From contig NZ_FMAH01000013.1 of assembly GCF_900094545.1 (NCBI RefSeq), positions 1 to 64,000 on the forward strand: a stretch of 64,000 nt of DNA. Direction: 5' to 3'. The notes below the pieces were generated by a model. That model did not search any database, was not told where the DNA came from, and saw only the letters and a list, made by a program, of their open reading frames with translations. This DNA comes from Martinezella miluonensis (GTDB taxonomy: Bacteria > Pseudomonadota > Alphaproteobacteria > Rhizobiales > Rhizobiaceae). Shown here in pieces: positions 19,998 to 28,987 of the stretch; positions within the stretch are counted from its first letter, which is position 1, and every line of letters starts with the position of its first letter. The translations under genes were made by a program, and so were the position numbers.

Positions 19998-21827
19998 TTG
20001 GCCCCTCCCATTCTGAAACTCGACGATATCTTCCTGAGCTTCGGCGGCGCGCCCCTTCTGGCCGGTGCCGGACTGCAGGTAGAGCCGGGTGACAAGATCT
20101 GCCTGGTCGGGCGTAACGGCTCCGGCAAGTCGACGCTTCTGAAGATCGCTGCCGGCATGGTCGAGGCGCAGTCCGGTGAAGTGTTCCGCCATCCCTCGTC
20201 GACCGTGCGCTATCTCGAACAGGCGCCCGATTTCGCGGGTTACAAGACGGTGGCCGCCTATGCCGAAGCCGGCCTCGGACCGGGCGACGATCCCTATCGC
20301 GTCACCTATCTTCTCTCGCATCTCGGCCTGACTGGCGAGGAAGACCCGAAGAACCTTTCGGGCGGCGAGGCGCGTCGCGCGGCTCTGGCCCGCGTCATGG
20401 CGCCGGAGCCGGATATCCTCCTGCTCGACGAGCCGACGAACCATCTGGATCTCCCGACCATCGAATGGCTGGAAGGCGAGCTGCAGAAGAGCCGCAGCGC
20501 GCTCGTGCTGATTTCGCACGACCGTCGTTTCCTTGAGAAAGTCTCGACGGCGACGGTGTGGCTCGATCGCGGCACCTCGCGCCGGCTGGACAGGGGCTTT
20601 GGCCATTTCGAAGCCTGGCGCGATCAGGTGCTGGAAGCCGAGGAGCTGGAGCAGCACAAGCTCGGCAAGGCAATCGAGCGCGAGGAGCATTGGCTGCGTT
20701 ATGGCGTGACCGCCCGGCGCAAGCGCAACATGCGCCGGCTTGGCGAATTGCAGGATATGCGCTCGCGCCATCGCGGCCACAAGGGTGCTCTGGGCACGGT
20801 GCAGGCGGCTGCGTCCGATGCGCAGGAAAGCGGCAAGCTGGTGATCGAGGCGGACAAGATCACCAAGACCTATGGTGACCGCGCCATCGTCGCACCGTTT
20901 TCGATGCGCGTGCATCGCGGTGATTGCATCGGTCTCGTTGGCCCGAACGGGGCCGGCAAGACCACGCTTTTGAAGATGTTGACCGGCCAACTTGCACCCG
21001 ACACCGGTACGGTAAAGCTCGGTACCAACCTGGAAATCGCAACGCTCGACCAGAAGCGCGAGGAACTCAATCCGGAAGAGACCCTCGCCAACTACCTGAC
21101 CGACGGACGCGGCGAGAACCTGCTCGTCAATGGTGAGCAGCGGCATGTGACCGGCTACATGAAGGAATTCCTGTTCCAGCCGGAGCAGGCGCGCACGCCG
21201 ATCAAGAATCTCTCCGGTGGCGAGCGCGCTCGCCTGATGCTGGCGCGTATTTTGTCGCGGCCGACAAACCTCCTGATCCTCGACGAGCCCACCAACGACC
21301 TTGATATCGAGACGCTGGATCTGCTGCAGGAAATCGTTTCCGGGTTTTCCGGCACGGTCATCCTCGTCAGCCACGACCGCGATTTTCTCGACCGCACCGT
21401 GAGCTCGACGATCGCGCCCGCCAATCCGGAGGAGCCTGACGGGCGCTGGATCGAATATGCCGGCGGCTATTCCGATATGCTCGCCCAGCGCAAGGGTGCC
21501 ATCGAGGAGCGCAAACGAGCGGAAAAGGCAGCCGAGAAGCCCAAATCAACCGAAGCTGCGGCACCGGCTGCCGAGGGTTCGAAGGGTAAGGGCAAGCTTT
21601 CCTACAAGCAGAAGTTCGCTCTGGAAAACCTGCCGAAGGAAATGGCCAGGGCCGAAGCTGAAATTGCCGCCCGCGAGCAGAAAATGGCCGATCCGAACCT
21701 CTTCTCCAAGGATCCTGCAACCTTCAATCGTCTCGCTGCAGAGATGGAAACGCTGCGGGAAAGCCTGATCAAAATGGAAGAAGAGTGGCTTGAGCTCGAG
21801 ATGCTGCGCGAGGAGCTGGAGGGCTGA
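19998..21827 (+). CDS. ABC-F ATPase, Uup-like
   Basis: This 609-residue soluble protein has two ABC ATPase domains and no membrane segments, which marks the ABC-F class acting on ribosomes or DNA. Walker A motifs are GRNGSGKST (about 36-44) and GPNGAGKTT (about 315-323). The signatures are LSGGEARRAAL and LSGGERARLML, with LLLDEPTNHLD and LILDEPTNDLD as Walker B. The C-terminal ~100 residues form a Lys/Glu-rich coiled coil as in Uup. The start is TTG, 2 bp after thiN, with GGAG 8-9 nt upstream. Uup in E. coli affects transposon excision and ribosome function; the role here is inferred. Confidence 0.9.
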   Translation: MAPPILKLDDIFLSFGGAPLLAGAGLQVEPGDKICLVGRNGSGKSTLLKIAAGMVEAQSGEVFRHPSSTVRYLEQAPDFAGYKTVAAYAEAGLGPGDDPYRVTYLLSHLGLTGEEDPKNLSGGEARRAALARVMAPEPDILLLDEPTNHLDLPTIEWLEGELQKSRSALVLISHDRRFLEKVSTATVWLDRGTSRRLDRGFGHFEAWRDQVLEAEELEQHKLGKAIEREEHWLRYGVTARRKRNMRRLGELQDMRSRHRGHKGALGTVQAAASDAQESGKLVIEADKITKTYGDRAIVAPFSMRVHRGDCIGLVGPNGAGKTTLLKMLTGQLAPDTGTVKLGTNLEIATLDQKREELNPEETLANYLTDGRGENLLVNGEQRHVTGYMKEFLFQPEQARTPIKNLSGGERARLMLARILSRPTNLLILDEPTNDLDIETLDLLQEIVSGFSGTVILVSHDRDFLDRTVSSTIAPANPEEPDGRWIEYAGGYSDMLAQRKGAIEERKRAEKAAEKPKSTEAAAPAAEGSKGKGKLSYKQKFALENLPKEMARAEAEIAAREQKMADPNLFSKDPATFNRLAAEMETLRESLIKMEEEWLELEMLREELEG

Positions 21828-22139
21828 AGAGCCCTGCCAACTCATCTTATAGGCGTCTTTCCAGATAATGAAAACAATCGGTTGCGTTCGCGCGCACCCG
21901 CGTCATTCTCTGTTGTCGAATCCGATAAACCGTTTATACATGAACATGTGGTGCCGGCCCTCTGGCTGGATGATACCCGGGTCGGTGCGGCCTGTGGCGC
22001 ATGTTGGGAAGTCCGAAGTGACCTGATTGCATTGCGTCCGACGGCGCCAGGCTCTTCGTGGAAAGTTGCAGGCAAATTTCGTGAGCGCTTACCGTGATAA
22101 CGGCGCTTTTGCCGTACGCGGTTTTTCGAGGGGGGCTTC
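21828..22139 (+). other. Leader region of the RND efflux operon
   Basis: This 312-bp gap carries a small perfect palindrome ACATG-AA-CATGT (21938-21949), a possible operator, and no convincing gene. The reading frames on both strands lack start signals and family resemblance. Confidence 0.5.
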
Positions 22140-23321
22140 ATGCCTATGCTGCCGCGTACCGTTTTATTTAGCTGTGTTTTTGCCGTTTTCTCAGGTAGCC
22201 AAGTGCTTGCGCAGGGCGCTCCACCGGCTGTGCCCGTTACTGTGGCCAAGCCCGTCATTCGTGACGTCATAGACAGCGATGAGTTCATCGGCCGCTTTCA
22301 GGCGGTCGACGAGGTGTCCGTGCGCTCGCGCGTCGGCGGTTATCTTCAGGAAGTGCATTTCAAGGACGGCGCCATAGTCAAGCAGGGGGACCTGCTGTTT
22401 GTTATCGACCAGCGGCCCTTTATCACGACGCTGAACGAGGCGACGGCCTCGCTGGAGGTAGCGAAATCGTCGCTGACGCTCGCCGATGCGCAGTATAAGC
22501 GCGCAGAATCCTTGTCGACAACAGGCAGCCAGTCGGCATCGACCCTCGATGATCGTCGCCGCGATCTCATTTCCGCTCAAGCGAATGTGCGCGGCGCGGA
22601 AGCGACGGTCGACCGCGCCAATCTCGATATGGATTTCACCAGGATCACAGCGCCGCTCAGCGGCCGGATCGACCGGCGGCTGATCTCGGTCGGCAACCTC
22701 GTGCAGGCCGATCAGACCGCGCTGACGACCATTGTGTCCCTTGATCCCATCGACTTCTATTTCGATGTCGACGAGCGCCGGCTGCTTTCTTATGCCGATG
22801 AAGCCCGCAAGAACGGCAGCGCCCTGCAGCAGGGCGGCGGCGGGCTCGATGTCACTGTGACGATCGCCGATCCCAAGCAGAAGCCGTTCAAGGGCAAACT
22901 CGACTTTGCCGAAAACCGCGTCGACAACGAATCTGGCACGATCCGCGTCCGTGCCAGGTTCCCGAATCCCAATCTGGTTCTACAGCCTGGCCTGTTCGGG
23001 CGTATCCAGGTAAGGGGGTCCAACAGCTACAAGGCGATCCTTGTTCCAGACGAAGCCATTGGCTCGGACCAGAACCAGCGCGTCGTCTATGTCGCCGATA
23101 CCGCTGGCAATATTACGCCGAAGCCCGTGCGCGTCGGGCCGAAGCTCTATGGCTACCGCGTCATTCGCGACGGCATGACCGGCGACGAGACGATCGTCGT
23201 CAACGGGCTGATGCGCATCCGGCCGGGCGTCAAAGTGACGCCTCAGCTGATCGAATTGCCGCAGCAGGCGACGAATGACGAGCCGCCGGCGCAGGCCGAT
23301 ATACAGGGGACGGACCAATGA
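22140..23321 (+). CDS. RND efflux periplasmic adaptor (AcrA/MexA type)
   Basis: The 393-residue membrane-fusion protein has a signal peptide (cleavage after VLA, residue 24). It shows the barrel-sandwich/lipoyl halves (VRSRVGGYLQEVHFKDGAIV ... ITAPLSGRIDRRLISVGNLV) around a coiled-coil hairpin (about residues 95-165). A beta-barrel domain and a membrane-proximal domain follow. It links the inner-membrane pump to an outer-membrane channel, whose gene is not in the window. It lacks a lipobox, unlike AcrA. A G-rich Shine-Dalgarno site precedes the start. Its stop overlaps the pump start by 4 bp. Confidence 0.92.
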   Translation: MPMLPRTVLFSCVFAVFSGSQVLAQGAPPAVPVTVAKPVIRDVIDSDEFIGRFQAVDEVSVRSRVGGYLQEVHFKDGAIVKQGDLLFVIDQRPFITTLNEATASLEVAKSSLTLADAQYKRAESLSTTGSQSASTLDDRRRDLISAQANVRGAEATVDRANLDMDFTRITAPLSGRIDRRLISVGNLVQADQTALTTIVSLDPIDFYFDVDERRLLSYADEARKNGSALQQGGGGLDVTVTIADPKQKPFKGKLDFAENRVDNESGTIRVRARFPNPNLVLQPGLFGRIQVRGSNSYKAILVPDEAIGSDQNQRVVYVADTAGNITPKPVRVGPKLYGYRVIRDGMTGDETIVVNGLMRIRPGVKVTPQLIELPQQATNDEPPAQADIQGTDQ

Positions 23322-26300
23322 GGTTTTCCCACTTTTTCGTCGACCGGCCGATTTTCGCGTCGGTTCTTTCCATCGTGCTGCTGATCGTCGGCGGCATCGC
23401 CTATTTCCAGCTGCCGGTGGCGCAATATCCCGAGGTCGCACCTCCGACAATCGTAATTCGCACCTCTTATCCCGGCGCCGACGCGCAGACCATTGCCGAT
23501 ACGGTGGCGACGCCGATCGAGCAGGAAATCAACGGCGTCGAGGACATGCTCTACATGTCTTCCTATTCCAGCGCCGACGGCTCCATGGCACTGACGATCA
23601 CGTTCAAGCTCGGCACCGATCTCGACAAAGCACAGGTGCTGGTGCAAAACCGCGTCGCCATTGCCGAGCCGCGCCTGCCTGACGATGTCCGCCGCATTGG
23701 CATCACGACGGTCAAGAGCTCGCCCGACCTGATGATGGTCGTGCATCTCCTGTCGCCGAACAATCGCTACGACCAGCTCTACATCTCCAACTATGCCCGC
23801 ACGCGTATCCGCGACGTCCTCGTCCGGCTGGATGGCGTCGGCGACGTGCAGCTCTTCGGCGAGCGGCAATATTCGCTGCGCATCTGGCTCGATCCGCAAA
23901 AGCTCGCCGGCTACGGCATGACGGCAGGCGACATCGTTCAGGCGCTTCGGGATCAGAACGTGCAGGTTTCCGGCGGCACGATCGGCGGACCACCCGTCTC
24001 GGGCACCAACGCCTTCCAATATACAGTGACGACGCAAGGGCGCTTTTCCGATGCGCGGCAATTCCGCTACGTCATCGTCAAGGCGACCGGCAATGGCCGC
24101 CTCGTGCAGCTGCAGGATGTCGCGCGCATCGAACTCGGCGCGCAGGATTATGTCACCAACAGCTACCTGAACGGCAGCCCTGCGGTCGCGCTGGGCGTCT
24201 TCGCCCGGCCAGGCACCAATGCGCTTGCCGCCGCCGCCGATATTCAGAAGACCATGCAGGATCTGTCACGGGATTTCCCGCAGGGCCTCGAATATCGCAT
24301 CATCTATAATCCGACCGAGTTCATCGCCGAATCGATCCATGAGGTCTACAAGACCATCTTCGAAGCGGCCATTCTCGTCGCCATCGTCGTGCTGGTCTTC
24401 CTGCAATCGTGGCGAACGGCGATCATTCCGATCGTTGCCATCCCGGTTTCGCTGATCGGCACCTTTGCCTTCCTCTTGGCCTTCGGCTTCTCGCTGAATA
24501 TGCTGACGCTGTTCGGCCTGGTGCTCGCCATCGGTATCGTCGTCGACGATGCGATCGTGGTGGTCGAGAATGTCGAGCGCAATCTCGCGCTCGGCATGAC
24601 GCCGAAAGAGGCGTCGCATGTCACGATGAACGAGGTGGGCACTGCCGTTCTGGCGATCTCGCTGGTCCTCATCGCGGTCTTCGTGCCAACGGCGTTCATT
24701 CCGGGTATCTCTGGGCAGTTCTACAGGCAGTTCGCGGTGACGATTTCGGTCGCGACGGCGATTTCCTGCCTGAACTCGCTGACCCTGTCGCCGGCGATTG
24801 CCGCGATCGTTTTGCGCCCGCATAGCCACAAGAAATCCAACAATATCTTTGCGCGGTTCGGCCGTGCTTTGGGTGATGGATTCAATCGCGGCTTCGAGCG
24901 GATGAGCAGCGGTTATTCCTGGATCGTGCGCCACCTCGTCACGACCTGGACGGCACTCGCCTGCGCGCTTCTCGTCTTTGCCGCGCTCCTGGCCGGCACT
25001 TGGTACATGGGCAGGATCGTCCCGCAGGGCTTCGTTCCCACAATGGACCAGGGCTATGCCATTGTCGTCGTGCAGCTGCCAGACGGCGCTTCGCTGGCGC
25101 GCACGAATGCGGTCATCCAGAAGGCGACTGAAATCATCAAGAAGACGCCGGGCATCGAGAACGCCGTCGCCTTCGCCGGCTTTAACGGTGCGACCTTTAC
25201 CAACGCCTCGAACTCGGGTGTCATCTTCACGCCGTTCAAGCCCTTCGAGGAGCGGTTGAAGTCCGGAGATTCGGCCACCAAGATCATCGGCCAGCTCTAT
25301 GGCAGCCTCCAGGGCATCCAGGAAGCCTTCATCATCGCCATTCCGCCGCCCTCGATCCGCGGCGTCGGCAATTCCGGCGGCTTCAAGATGCAGATCATGG
25401 ACCGGGAAAATGCTGATATGCGCCGCATCCTGCCGCTCGCCTATCAAATGATGGGCGCCGCCGCGCAGAACAAGGGCGTCAGCGGTGTCTTCACGACCTT
25501 CTCCGCCAATAGCCCGCAATACTTCCTGGCGATCGACCGCGACAAGGCGCGCGCACTAAACGTGCCGATCCCGAATATCTTCGAGACGCTGTCGATCAAC
25601 CTCGGCACGTCATACGTCAACGACTTCAATGCCTTCGGCCGCGTCTACCAGGTGCGGGCGCAGGCCGATCAGCAATATCGCATGGATCGCGACGATATTC
25701 TCGCGCTGAAGGTTCGCTCGGCGACCGGGGCGCTGGTGCCGCTCGGGACGCTGGTCGATATTCGCGACACGACCGGACCGGCGCTCGTGCAGCGCTACAA
25801 TATGTATGTCTCAGTTCCTCTCCAGGGCAATCCGGGGCCGGGTGTCTCCACGGGCACGGCTCTGGACACTATGGAGGGGCTAGCAAAGAACCTGTTGCCA
25901 GCGGGCACGACTTTCGAATGGACGGAACTCGCCTATCAGGAGAGGCATACCGGCAATACGGCAATCTACATCTTTGCCCTGTCGGTCATCTTCGTCTTCC
26001 TGGCGCTCTCGGCGCAGTATGAAAGCTGGGTCCTGCCGCTCGCCATCATCCTCATCGTGCCGCTGGCGGTTCTGGCGGCACTGATCGGCGTGCATCTCAG
26101 AGGTATGGACAACAACATCCTCACGCAGATCGGGCTCATCGTGCTGATCGGCCTTGCGGCCAAGAACGCGATCCTGATCGTCGAGTTCGCCCGGCAGGCG
26201 CAGGCTGAGGGAAAAAGCGCGGTCGAAGCGGCGATCGAGGCTAGCCATCTGCGTCTGCGCCCGATCCTGATGACGGCCTTCGCCTTCATCTTCGGCGTCG

Positions 26301-26497
26301 TGCCGCTGATGATCGCCACCGGCCCGGGCGCGGAAATGCGCCAGTCGCTCGGCACGGCCGTCTTCTCCGGCATGCTCGGCGTGACGCTGTTCGGCCTGTT
26401 CCTGACGCCGGTCTTCTACGTCGTTCTGCGCCGGCGGCGCAGACAGGCCGAAGCTGCCGCTCAGGAGCCATCGGCTATCGACACCGCGGCACAGTGA
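23318..26497 (+). CDS. RND multidrug efflux pump (AcrB/MexB type)
   Basis: This 1059-residue proton-driven pump starts MRFSHFFVDRPIFASVLSIV, typical of HAE1-family permeases. It has 12 membrane segments and two large periplasmic loops. TM4 carries GIVVDDAIVVVENVE with the proton-relay pair Asp410-Asp411, and the TM10 region has GLAAKNAILIVEFA with the relay Lys. It overlaps the adaptor gene by ATGA, so the two are translationally coupled. Substrates are not predictable from sequence. No dedicated regulator gene sits beside the pair. Confidence 0.95.
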   Translation: MRFSHFFVDRPIFASVLSIVLLIVGGIAYFQLPVAQYPEVAPPTIVIRTSYPGADAQTIADTVATPIEQEINGVEDMLYMSSYSSADGSMALTITFKLGTDLDKAQVLVQNRVAIAEPRLPDDVRRIGITTVKSSPDLMMVVHLLSPNNRYDQLYISNYARTRIRDVLVRLDGVGDVQLFGERQYSLRIWLDPQKLAGYGMTAGDIVQALRDQNVQVSGGTIGGPPVSGTNAFQYTVTTQGRFSDARQFRYVIVKATGNGRLVQLQDVARIELGAQDYVTNSYLNGSPAVALGVFARPGTNALAAAADIQKTMQDLSRDFPQGLEYRIIYNPTEFIAESIHEVYKTIFEAAILVAIVVLVFLQSWRTAIIPIVAIPVSLIGTFAFLLAFGFSLNMLTLFGLVLAIGIVVDDAIVVVENVERNLALGMTPKEASHVTMNEVGTAVLAISLVLIAVFVPTAFIPGISGQFYRQFAVTISVATAISCLNSLTLSPAIAAIVLRPHSHKKSNNIFARFGRALGDGFNRGFERMSSGYSWIVRHLVTTWTALACALLVFAALLAGTWYMGRIVPQGFVPTMDQGYAIVVVQLPDGASLARTNAVIQKATEIIKKTPGIENAVAFAGFNGATFTNASNSGVIFTPFKPFEERLKSGDSATKIIGQLYGSLQGIQEAFIIAIPPPSIRGVGNSGGFKMQIMDRENADMRRILPLAYQMMGAAAQNKGVSGVFTTFSANSPQYFLAIDRDKARALNVPIPNIFETLSINLGTSYVNDFNAFGRVYQVRAQADQQYRMDRDDILALKVRSATGALVPLGTLVDIRDTTGPALVQRYNMYVSVPLQGNPGPGVSTGTALDTMEGLAKNLLPAGTTFEWTELAYQERHTGNTAIYIFALSVIFVFLALSAQYESWVLPLAIILIVPLAVLAALIGVHLRGMDNNILTQIGLIVLIGLAAKNAILIVEFARQAQAEGKSAVEAAIEASHLRLRPILMTAFAFIFGVVPLMIATGPGAEMRQSLGTAVFSGMLGVTLFGLFLTPVFYVVLRRRRRQAEAAAQEPSAIDTAAQ

Positions 26498-26507
26498 TAT
26501 GGATTAA

Positions 26508-26540
26508 GGGGTTGAGCGTTTCACGGAAGCGCTCAACCCC
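26508..26540 (+). terminator. Terminator of the RND operon
   Basis: GGGGTTGAGCG and CGCTCAACCCC pair; allowing one mismatch, the stem extends to 15 bp with a 3-nt loop. A T-rich run (TTCGTTTGTTTTTCG) follows a few bases on. Confidence 0.8.
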
Positions 26541-26584
26541 CTATTCGTTTGTTTTTCGCGCTGTTGCGCAAGAGAAACTGCTCG

Positions 26585-26594
26585 GCAGTTTTCC
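26585..26594. repeat. Left 10-bp target-site duplication
   Basis: GCAGTTTTCC lies immediately outside the left inverted repeat of the element and is repeated exactly at 28988-28997. Confidence 0.75.
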
Positions 26595-26622
26595 GGAATT
26601 AGGTGGCAAATGCCACAAGGTT
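26595..26622. repeat. Left terminal inverted repeat
   Basis: It begins GGAATTAGGTGGCAAATGCC and contains the inner palindrome GTGGCA-AA-TGCCAC. It matches the right end in inverted orientation except at positions 11 and 26. Confidence 0.78.
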
Positions 26623-26695
26623 GGTGTTTGAAATAGCCATCAACCTGCGGGCACATATAACCATATCTCTCGACCTCGTCGGGTTGGCGATCCTT

Positions 26696-27010
26696 CGGCG
26701 CGTGAACCACAGCCTGGCGTACCAGACCGAGGATGGCACCGACACGAACAGGATCGAGAGCTTCTTCGCCCGCGCCGAGCGCGCGCATGTCGGCATTCAT
26801 CACCGCTTCTCGGTCAAGTACCTGGACTGGTAGATGGCGATGGTCGCCTGGAAGGAGGACACTCGCTACATGGGGTTGCGTTGGCAGCTCGCCGACGTGC
26901 TGCACACCGTCACCCATCGCACGACGTCGGAGAACCTCTGCGGCTACTGGCAGGGTGCGGCAGAGCGCATCGAGGACCAGGTGTGGGCCGAGAAGTCCAA
27001 CGCGTACTGA
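26696..27010 (+). pseudogene. IS1595-family (ISXO2-like) transposase remnant
   Basis: One reading frame encodes the C-terminal third of an ISXO2-like transposase: VNHSLAYQTEDGTDTNRIES, then FFARAERAHVGIHHRF, then VAWKEDTRYMGLRWQLADVL and GYWQG. An in-frame TAG at 26831-26833 interrupts it in the stretch that should read across YLDW-x-MAMVAW. The N-terminal two thirds, including most catalytic residues, are missing. It ends at 27010 where the 23-bp repeats begin. Confidence 0.72.
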
Positions 27011-27118
27011 CAGTTCCACCAGGGCGCTATTGACACTTTTACCAGGGTCCTATTGACACTTTCACCAGATTTCTATTGACGCTTTTACCGATACGCTATT
27101 ACAACTTTCGCCATATCG
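27004..27118. repeat. Five 23-bp tandem repeats
   Basis: Units start at 27004, 27027, 27050, 27073 and 27096, exactly 23 bp apart, with consensus CTATTGACACTTTYACCAG plus four variable bases. The first and last copies are the most diverged. On the minus strand the array reads as a series of GGTRAAAGTGTCAATAG units starting from TGTAATAG. This resembles the multiple transposase-binding repeats at the ends of IS21-family elements. Confidence 0.85.
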
Positions 27119-27141
27119 GTTTACTGAGAAAAAGAAGTGTC

Positions 27142-28422
27142 ATGGACGAGAGCCTTCTCCCGCGTCATCTGCAGCCCCAACTTAGAGCCGCACTTACATC
27201 AGCGCGCGTGGTAAACATTATTGGACCGCGTCAGGTCGGGAAGACGACACTGGTACGCGATCTATTGACCGTTGGAAAATTTATCACCTTAGATGAAGAA
27301 GGTGTGCTTGCAGCTATTGAGGCTGATCCAAAAGGACAGATGGATGCCCTTTTGGCTGAGACGAAAGCAGGCCCCCTCATTATCGATGAAGCCCAACGAT
27401 CAACGAAATTAGCTTTGGCGTTGAAGAGAATCGTCGACGAAAACCGAGCAATGGGTCAGTTCGTCCTGACAGGCTCATCCAACGTTTTCATTTCCGCGCA
27501 CGTGGCGGACTCGTTGGCGGGGCGGGTTCATACAATGACGATGCTTCCAATGAGTGTCGCTGAAACAAAGCGCATGGGGCCCGCGAAAATTCTCGATTGG
27601 GCATCGGCGAAGGACCGTCCCGATCCGCTAGACCTGCCTAAACCAGAAACGTTGTCCAGGGTACAATACATCGACTTGATAGTCGCAGGCGGTTTCCCCG
27701 AGATACGAACTCTAGAAGAGCGCTGGAGGCAAAATCGATACACAGACTACGTTGACAGTGTCGTGGAGCGCGACGTTGCGTACATCTTAAAAATAAGAAA
27801 ATCAGACGCCATGAGGCGAATGATCGATCAACTAGCGACGCGTGTCGGAAACGAGCTGAATATAGACGAACTATGTTCAAACATCAGCTTACAAAGGAAT
27901 ACCACCGAGACCTACCTCGATATTCTAACCAAGCTCTCTCTGTTGCGACGATTGCCTGCGTGGACCTCCGGAGAGTCCAAGCGCGACATACGCCAACCAA
28001 AAATCCATCTTGTGGATACTGGGATCGTCGCGGCTTTGAGGAGTATGAACGCCCAGAGCTTCAATATTGGCGCGAATCCCACAGCACTCGGTGGCCTGTT
28101 CGAAAATTTCGTTTTCAATGAAATGTGGAAATCCCTCCCTCATCAGATGCGCCAGTGGCGGCTTTATCATTGGAGGCAGAGAGGGCGCGAGATAGACATC
28201 CTTGCTGAGTCAGACAGAACGATTATCGGCTTCGAGATGAAGGCATCGACTACGGTTGAAGCAAAGGATTTTCAACATCTGCGGTGGTTTCGAGAAGAAG
28301 GCCCAGGTATGAACCGTCCCTTCGTCGGCATCGTTATCTATATGGGGGAGCGCGTGCTCAGTTTCGGCGAAAACATATTCGCGCTCCCTCTGTCGATATT
28401 TTGGTCATTCAATGACAGTTAG
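27142..28422 (+). CDS. AAA ATPase with DUF4143 domain, function unknown
   Basis: The 426-residue protein has an AAA_14-type ATPase core: Walker A GPRQVGKT (residues 28-35), Walker B LIIDE (79-83) and sensor-1 FVLTGSSN. A DUF4143 domain follows. The C-terminus has REIDILAES ... IIGFEMKAS, which matches the D-x(n)-ExK signature of PD-(D/E)XK nucleases. Proteins of this type are widespread, patchily distributed and poorly understood. Codon use (many ATA, TTA, AGA) and GC near 48 percent differ sharply from neighbours, indicating transfer. It lies inside the degraded element. The ATG at 27142 is chosen over an upstream start that would include the 23-bp repeats. Confidence 0.83.
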   Translation: MDESLLPRHLQPQLRAALTSARVVNIIGPRQVGKTTLVRDLLTVGKFITLDEEGVLAAIEADPKGQMDALLAETKAGPLIIDEAQRSTKLALALKRIVDENRAMGQFVLTGSSNVFISAHVADSLAGRVHTMTMLPMSVAETKRMGPAKILDWASAKDRPDPLDLPKPETLSRVQYIDLIVAGGFPEIRTLEERWRQNRYTDYVDSVVERDVAYILKIRKSDAMRRMIDQLATRVGNELNIDELCSNISLQRNTTETYLDILTKLSLLRRLPAWTSGESKRDIRQPKIHLVDTGIVAALRSMNAQSFNIGANPTALGGLFENFVFNEMWKSLPHQMRQWRLYHWRQRGREIDILAESDRTIIGFEMKASTTVEAKDFQHLRWFREEGPGMNRPFVGIVIYMGERVLSFGENIFALPLSIFWSFNDS

Positions 28423-28456
28423 CCGAGTTGGCGGGCCCAGTTTGACCCTCGGACGC

Positions 28457-28910
28457 TTACCTGGCGATCTCCCACAATTTAGACGACCATCGGAAGCACC
28501 TGACGAGCGAACCAGCCCTGTCTGCTCCATACGTTCGAGGAGGCCCGAAAATCGACCGGCAAGGTTCGGACTAATCCCGTCGATCTCGGACCCGAAGCCT
28601 TCTCGTTCAGCAAACTGTTTCGACAGATCACCTGCCAAGATCGGCTCTTCCGCGTCTCGGAGGATTTCAAGCACACTGCGGCGGACATCACGGCCTCTGA
28701 GAAGGTCGGTCACACGGCGACCAGGTGTAGATCGATCCTTCCTCTTGGGCGGCTGAGGAGCCGCAGATGCCGCGCTGGATCAAAGACCTTGATCACGGTT
28801 ACGAACGCCGCCTTCTGCGATTCCAAGGCGAGCGCTTCGGCCTCTATCTCCTCAAGCCTGGCATCCAGCTCGGCCAGCTTGCCCTTCAATTCCTCGACGA
28901 TCGACACCAT
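28457..28910 (-). pseudogene. Coiled-coil plus winged-helix gene with two frameshifts
   Basis: Reading inward from the right end, one frame gives MVSIVEELKGKLAELDARLE and a further coiled coil to TVIKVFDPA. The sense then continues in another frame (PPKRKDRSTPGRRVTDLL, then VRRSVLEILRDAEEPILAGD and a winged-helix-like FAEREG...LAGRFSGLLERMEQTG). A second shift near 28475-28480 is needed to reach a plausible end KLWEIAR-stop at 28457-28459. The protein would be about 150 residues. It begins 50 bp inside the right inverted repeat, so it probably belongs to the element. Confidence 0.5.
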
Positions 28911-28959
28911 ACAATCCAACTCCATCGGAAGAGCTAGAGGTAACAATTTCAGTGTCTGG

Positions 28960-28987
28960 AATCTTGTGGCATTTGCTACCTAATTCC
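28960..28987. repeat. Right terminal inverted repeat
   Basis: On the minus strand it begins GGAATTAGGTAGCAAATGCC and pairs with the left end at 26 of 28 positions. Confidence 0.78.

Larger units (their letters stand above)
26595..28987. mobile_element. Degraded 2.4-kb transposable element (mosaic)
   Basis: The ends are inverted repeats: 26595-26622 against 28960-28987 match at 26 of 28 positions, beginning GGAATTAGGT. They are flanked by the perfect 10-bp direct repeat GCAGTTTTCC, as expected for a target-site duplication. Inside are an IS1595-like transposase remnant, five 23-bp tandem repeats, an AAA/DUF4143 ATPase gene of clearly lower GC than the chromosome, and a frameshifted gene starting just inside the right end. 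The element sits between the RND operon and the nag operon, 20 bp from the stop of the SIS gene, and disrupts neither. No intact transposase remains, so it cannot move by itself. Confidence 0.75.

Noticed and set aside
19974..21374. 466-codon frame antisense to the ABC-F gene
   Set aside because: It is the shadow of a GC-rich, strongly conserved gene with intact ATPase motifs; no start signal or family resemblance.
24266..25519. 417-codon frame antisense to the RND pump
   Set aside because: Antisense shadow; charged, low-complexity product rich in Asp/Arg/His, with the pump motifs intact on the other strand.
26603..26833. Intact 76-residue protein starting in the left inverted repeat
   Set aside because: Its latter part is clearly a transposase C-terminal fragment stopped by an in-frame TAG; the start lies in the terminal repeat.
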